Part shown: one piece after another, positions 62,806 through 64,000 of the stretch
Layout of the letters: each line of letters starts with the position of its first letter
Position numbering within the stretch: the first letter of the stretch is position 1
Notes under the pieces: generated by a model
Seen by the model: only the letters and a program-made list of their open reading frames with translations
The model's database searches: none
Told to the model about the DNA's origin: nothing
Translations under genes and position numbers: made by a program
Source of the DNA: Lysinibacillus sp. B2A1
Lineage (GTDB): Bacteria > Bacillota > Bacilli > Bacillales_A > Planococcaceae
Length of the DNA stretch: 64,000 bases
NCBI GenBank assembly: GCA_002973635.1
Contig: CP027224.1
Span: forward strand, 4,040,501-4,104,500
Reading direction: 5' to 3'

Positions 62806-63327
62806 TTAATCTAAATCAGAATAAACAATGTACTGCTGGCATTCTAAGCATTGGAACAAATAGCCTTGATGTGAACCATTATTGCGTAAAGTAGCAGCTA
62901 ACTCTTCATTTGTATCACCATCAAAATGCTCCAGCTTCTCCGTAACACCCATTTCTACAAGCTCATCCCACCCGACATAGCCAATAAACGCACAGTAATC
63001 TGTACAATGGGCTACCCAATTGTTGCCTTGCCAACTAGCATAACCTGGTGTTCGATGTAATATCTCATCCGTGTAGGTCTCATTGTTAACAAGCTCTGAA
63101 TTGAGTAAATCTTGCTGAAATTCGCCATCGAATTTTTCGGCAGCCTGCCCGCTATGAATACAGCTTGGGCAAAGATACTCTACTTCTGTCACCGCATAAA
63201 TTCCACCTGTATAATAAATCTCCACTTCCTGCTCACAGCAATCACAAACAACGATTTCTCCTGTTTCAAAAATGTTGGCTTGGATTGGGTTTGGCATATA
63301 TTTAAATGTTGGTAATGGTGTTTTCAT
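62806..63327 (-). CDS. CbrC-family (UPF0167) zinc-binding protein
   Basis: The 173 residues start TPLPTFKYMPNPIQANIFE and hold two metal pairs, VVCDCCEQEV and YLCPSCIHSG, plus FQCLECQQYIVYSD at the end. This is the CbrC/UPF0167 family, whose E. coli member affects colicin E2 tolerance and which often accompanies toxin-immunity loci. ATG 63327 has AGGAGG upstream. Confidence 0.85.
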   Translation of the reverse strand: MKTPLPTFKYMPNPIQANIFETGEIVVCDCCEQEVEIYYTGGIYAVTEVEYLCPSCIHSGQAAEKFDGEFQQDLLNSELVNNETYTDEILHRTPGYASWQGNNWVAHCTDYCAFIGYVGWDELVEMGVTEKLEHFDGDTNEELAATLRNNGSHQGYLFQCLECQQYIVYSDLD

Positions 63328-63328
63328 C

Positions 63329-63634
63329 TCAATTTCCTCCTGAATAATACATGGTAATAAAGGCTTTACATTTTGTGGATTGTCCATCCAATAGAGAATC
63401 GTACTGTATTTCTTTTTTATTGTTCACGTCCATAACAGATATAAAAATTTTGTATGCCTCATCATACATGTACAACATACAGAAGATTTCGACAAGTAAG
63501 CGTAAATTTATCTCTGTTGGCTCTGCTTGTTGAACTTGCTCCTTTAATTCATGCATGGCATTAATTGCTTTGGCATTCTTCATATTAAATGCTTTTCTTT
63601 GTACTTGCCACTGTGCCATAAGATTTTCTGTCAT
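63329..63634 (-). CDS. Helical small protein, immunity-type context
   Basis: About 101 residues, all-helical, no signal (NAKAINAMHELKEQVQQAEP, then RLLVEIFCMLYMYDEAY). ATG 63634 follows AAAGGTGG by about 8 nt. Its stop lies 1 nt before the CbrC start, so the two are cotranscribed. Family not recognised. Confidence 0.5.
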   Translation of the reverse strand: MTENLMAQWQVQRKAFNMKNAKAINAMHELKEQVQQAEPTEINLRLLVEIFCMLYMYDEAYKIFISVMDVNNKKEIQYDSLLDGQSTKCKAFITMYYSGGN

Positions 63635-63669
63635 TTCTCCATCCACCTTTTGACATACGATTTAATGAT

Positions 63670-63935
63670 TTAGAACATCTCTCCTTCACCACTCACGTCA
63701 AAAAACCAACGCCATGCTTTTGTGTCAGCTCTCTCATCACACGATAGGCTTCATCAGCGACTGATCATCCAAACGCCCCATAAATAATCGCATAGCCGAT
63801 ACTATAATCCGCACAACGGTTTGCCAGTTCTTTATCTTCATCTAGCAATTCATCCTCCATCACATTCATATCTATAGAGGTGGGAGACTTCTGCTGAAAG
63901 AAGTTAAAACTTAAATTTCCTGCTATCCACACAAA
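63670..63935 (-). pseudogene. Immunity-neighbour gene fragment with a stop and a frameshift
   Basis: The frame reads WIAGNLSFNFF, LANRCADYSIGYAIIYGAFG, then TGA where Trp would fit, then VADEAYRVMRELTQKHGVG. A run of six T then shifts the frame; seven T would give FFDVSGEGEMF and the stop at 63670. The 5' end is lost. The last 65 bases of the window show no further gene. Confidence 0.5.
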
Positions 63936-64000
63936 CTAACTTTAGTGCTTATTAGTAGAGCTATCAAACATTTCAATGATTCTATCCGTTCCCTCAAAAC

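Overview
The window reads as a low-GC, spore-forming Bacillales chromosome, most likely Lysinibacillus or a close Planococcaceae relative. Grounds: A+T-rich DNA, AGGAGG-type ribosome sites with many TTG/GTG starts, spore-coat-type genes (CotY/CotZ-like, YheC/YheD-like, a YppG-like small protein) and typical Bacillales families (YvrJ, DUF1659, DUF2922, DUF2621, YmaF, DUF4885). I saw no rRNA, tRNA, CRISPR array or intact prophage. These assignments come from reading motifs by eye; no database search was run.

Layout. 1-9.5 kb: end of an FAD/NAD(P) oxidoreductase, a methyltransferase, a DUF418 / DesK-type kinase / LuxR-type regulator operon behind two palindromes, a broken ankyrin lipoprotein, an OmpR-type two-component pair and a PepSY membrane protein. 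9.6-14.5 kb: a cobalamin riboswitch in front of a 40-codon reading frame, a lipoprotein with an internal stop, a lysine-rich mini-protein, a CsxC-like protein, and many gene remnants. 14.5-23.2 kb: an NlpC/P60 protein, then two MurF-like ligases, an ATP-grasp ligase, a YheC/D-type ATP-grasp fused to a third Mur ligase, and a CotZ-like coat protein. 23.5-32.4 kb: an ECF sigma / anti-sigma operon, paired SMR exporters, a YozG-like/DUF2975 pair, an osmoprotectant/ergothioneine-type ABC importer, a beta-solenoid-like protein and a GH73-LysM glucosaminidase. 33.2-45.3 kb: a murein-peptide uptake and degradation cluster (D-aminopeptidase, oligopeptide ABC importer, LD-carboxypeptidase, class-A-lactamase-like hydrolase, YkfC-type endopeptidase, racemase) with two decayed peptidase genes. 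45.4-56 kb: an alanine/glycine symporter, two chemoreceptors separated by in-phase repeats, a small caspase/CHAT-like protein, a Sco protein and small Bacillales proteins. 56-64 kb: a MITE-like insertion inside a terminator, a secreted protein, a DUF4885 protein, a recombinase remnant, and an array of immunity-type genes (tandem Imm8, CbrC-like, LRR fusion) with no toxin in view.

The strongest candidate for an undescribed system is the Mur-ligase/ATP-grasp cluster at 16-23.2 kb. It has three amide-ligase domains of Mur type and two ATP-grasp modules. One protein joins both kinds, an arrangement formally like cyanophycin synthetase. It lies beside a coat-protein gene, which suggests synthesis of a peptide-like compound or polymer linked to the spore.

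The other recurrent feature is decay. At least eight loci carry in-frame stops or single-base frameshifts, and two of these fall in T homopolymers, so some may be sequencing errors.
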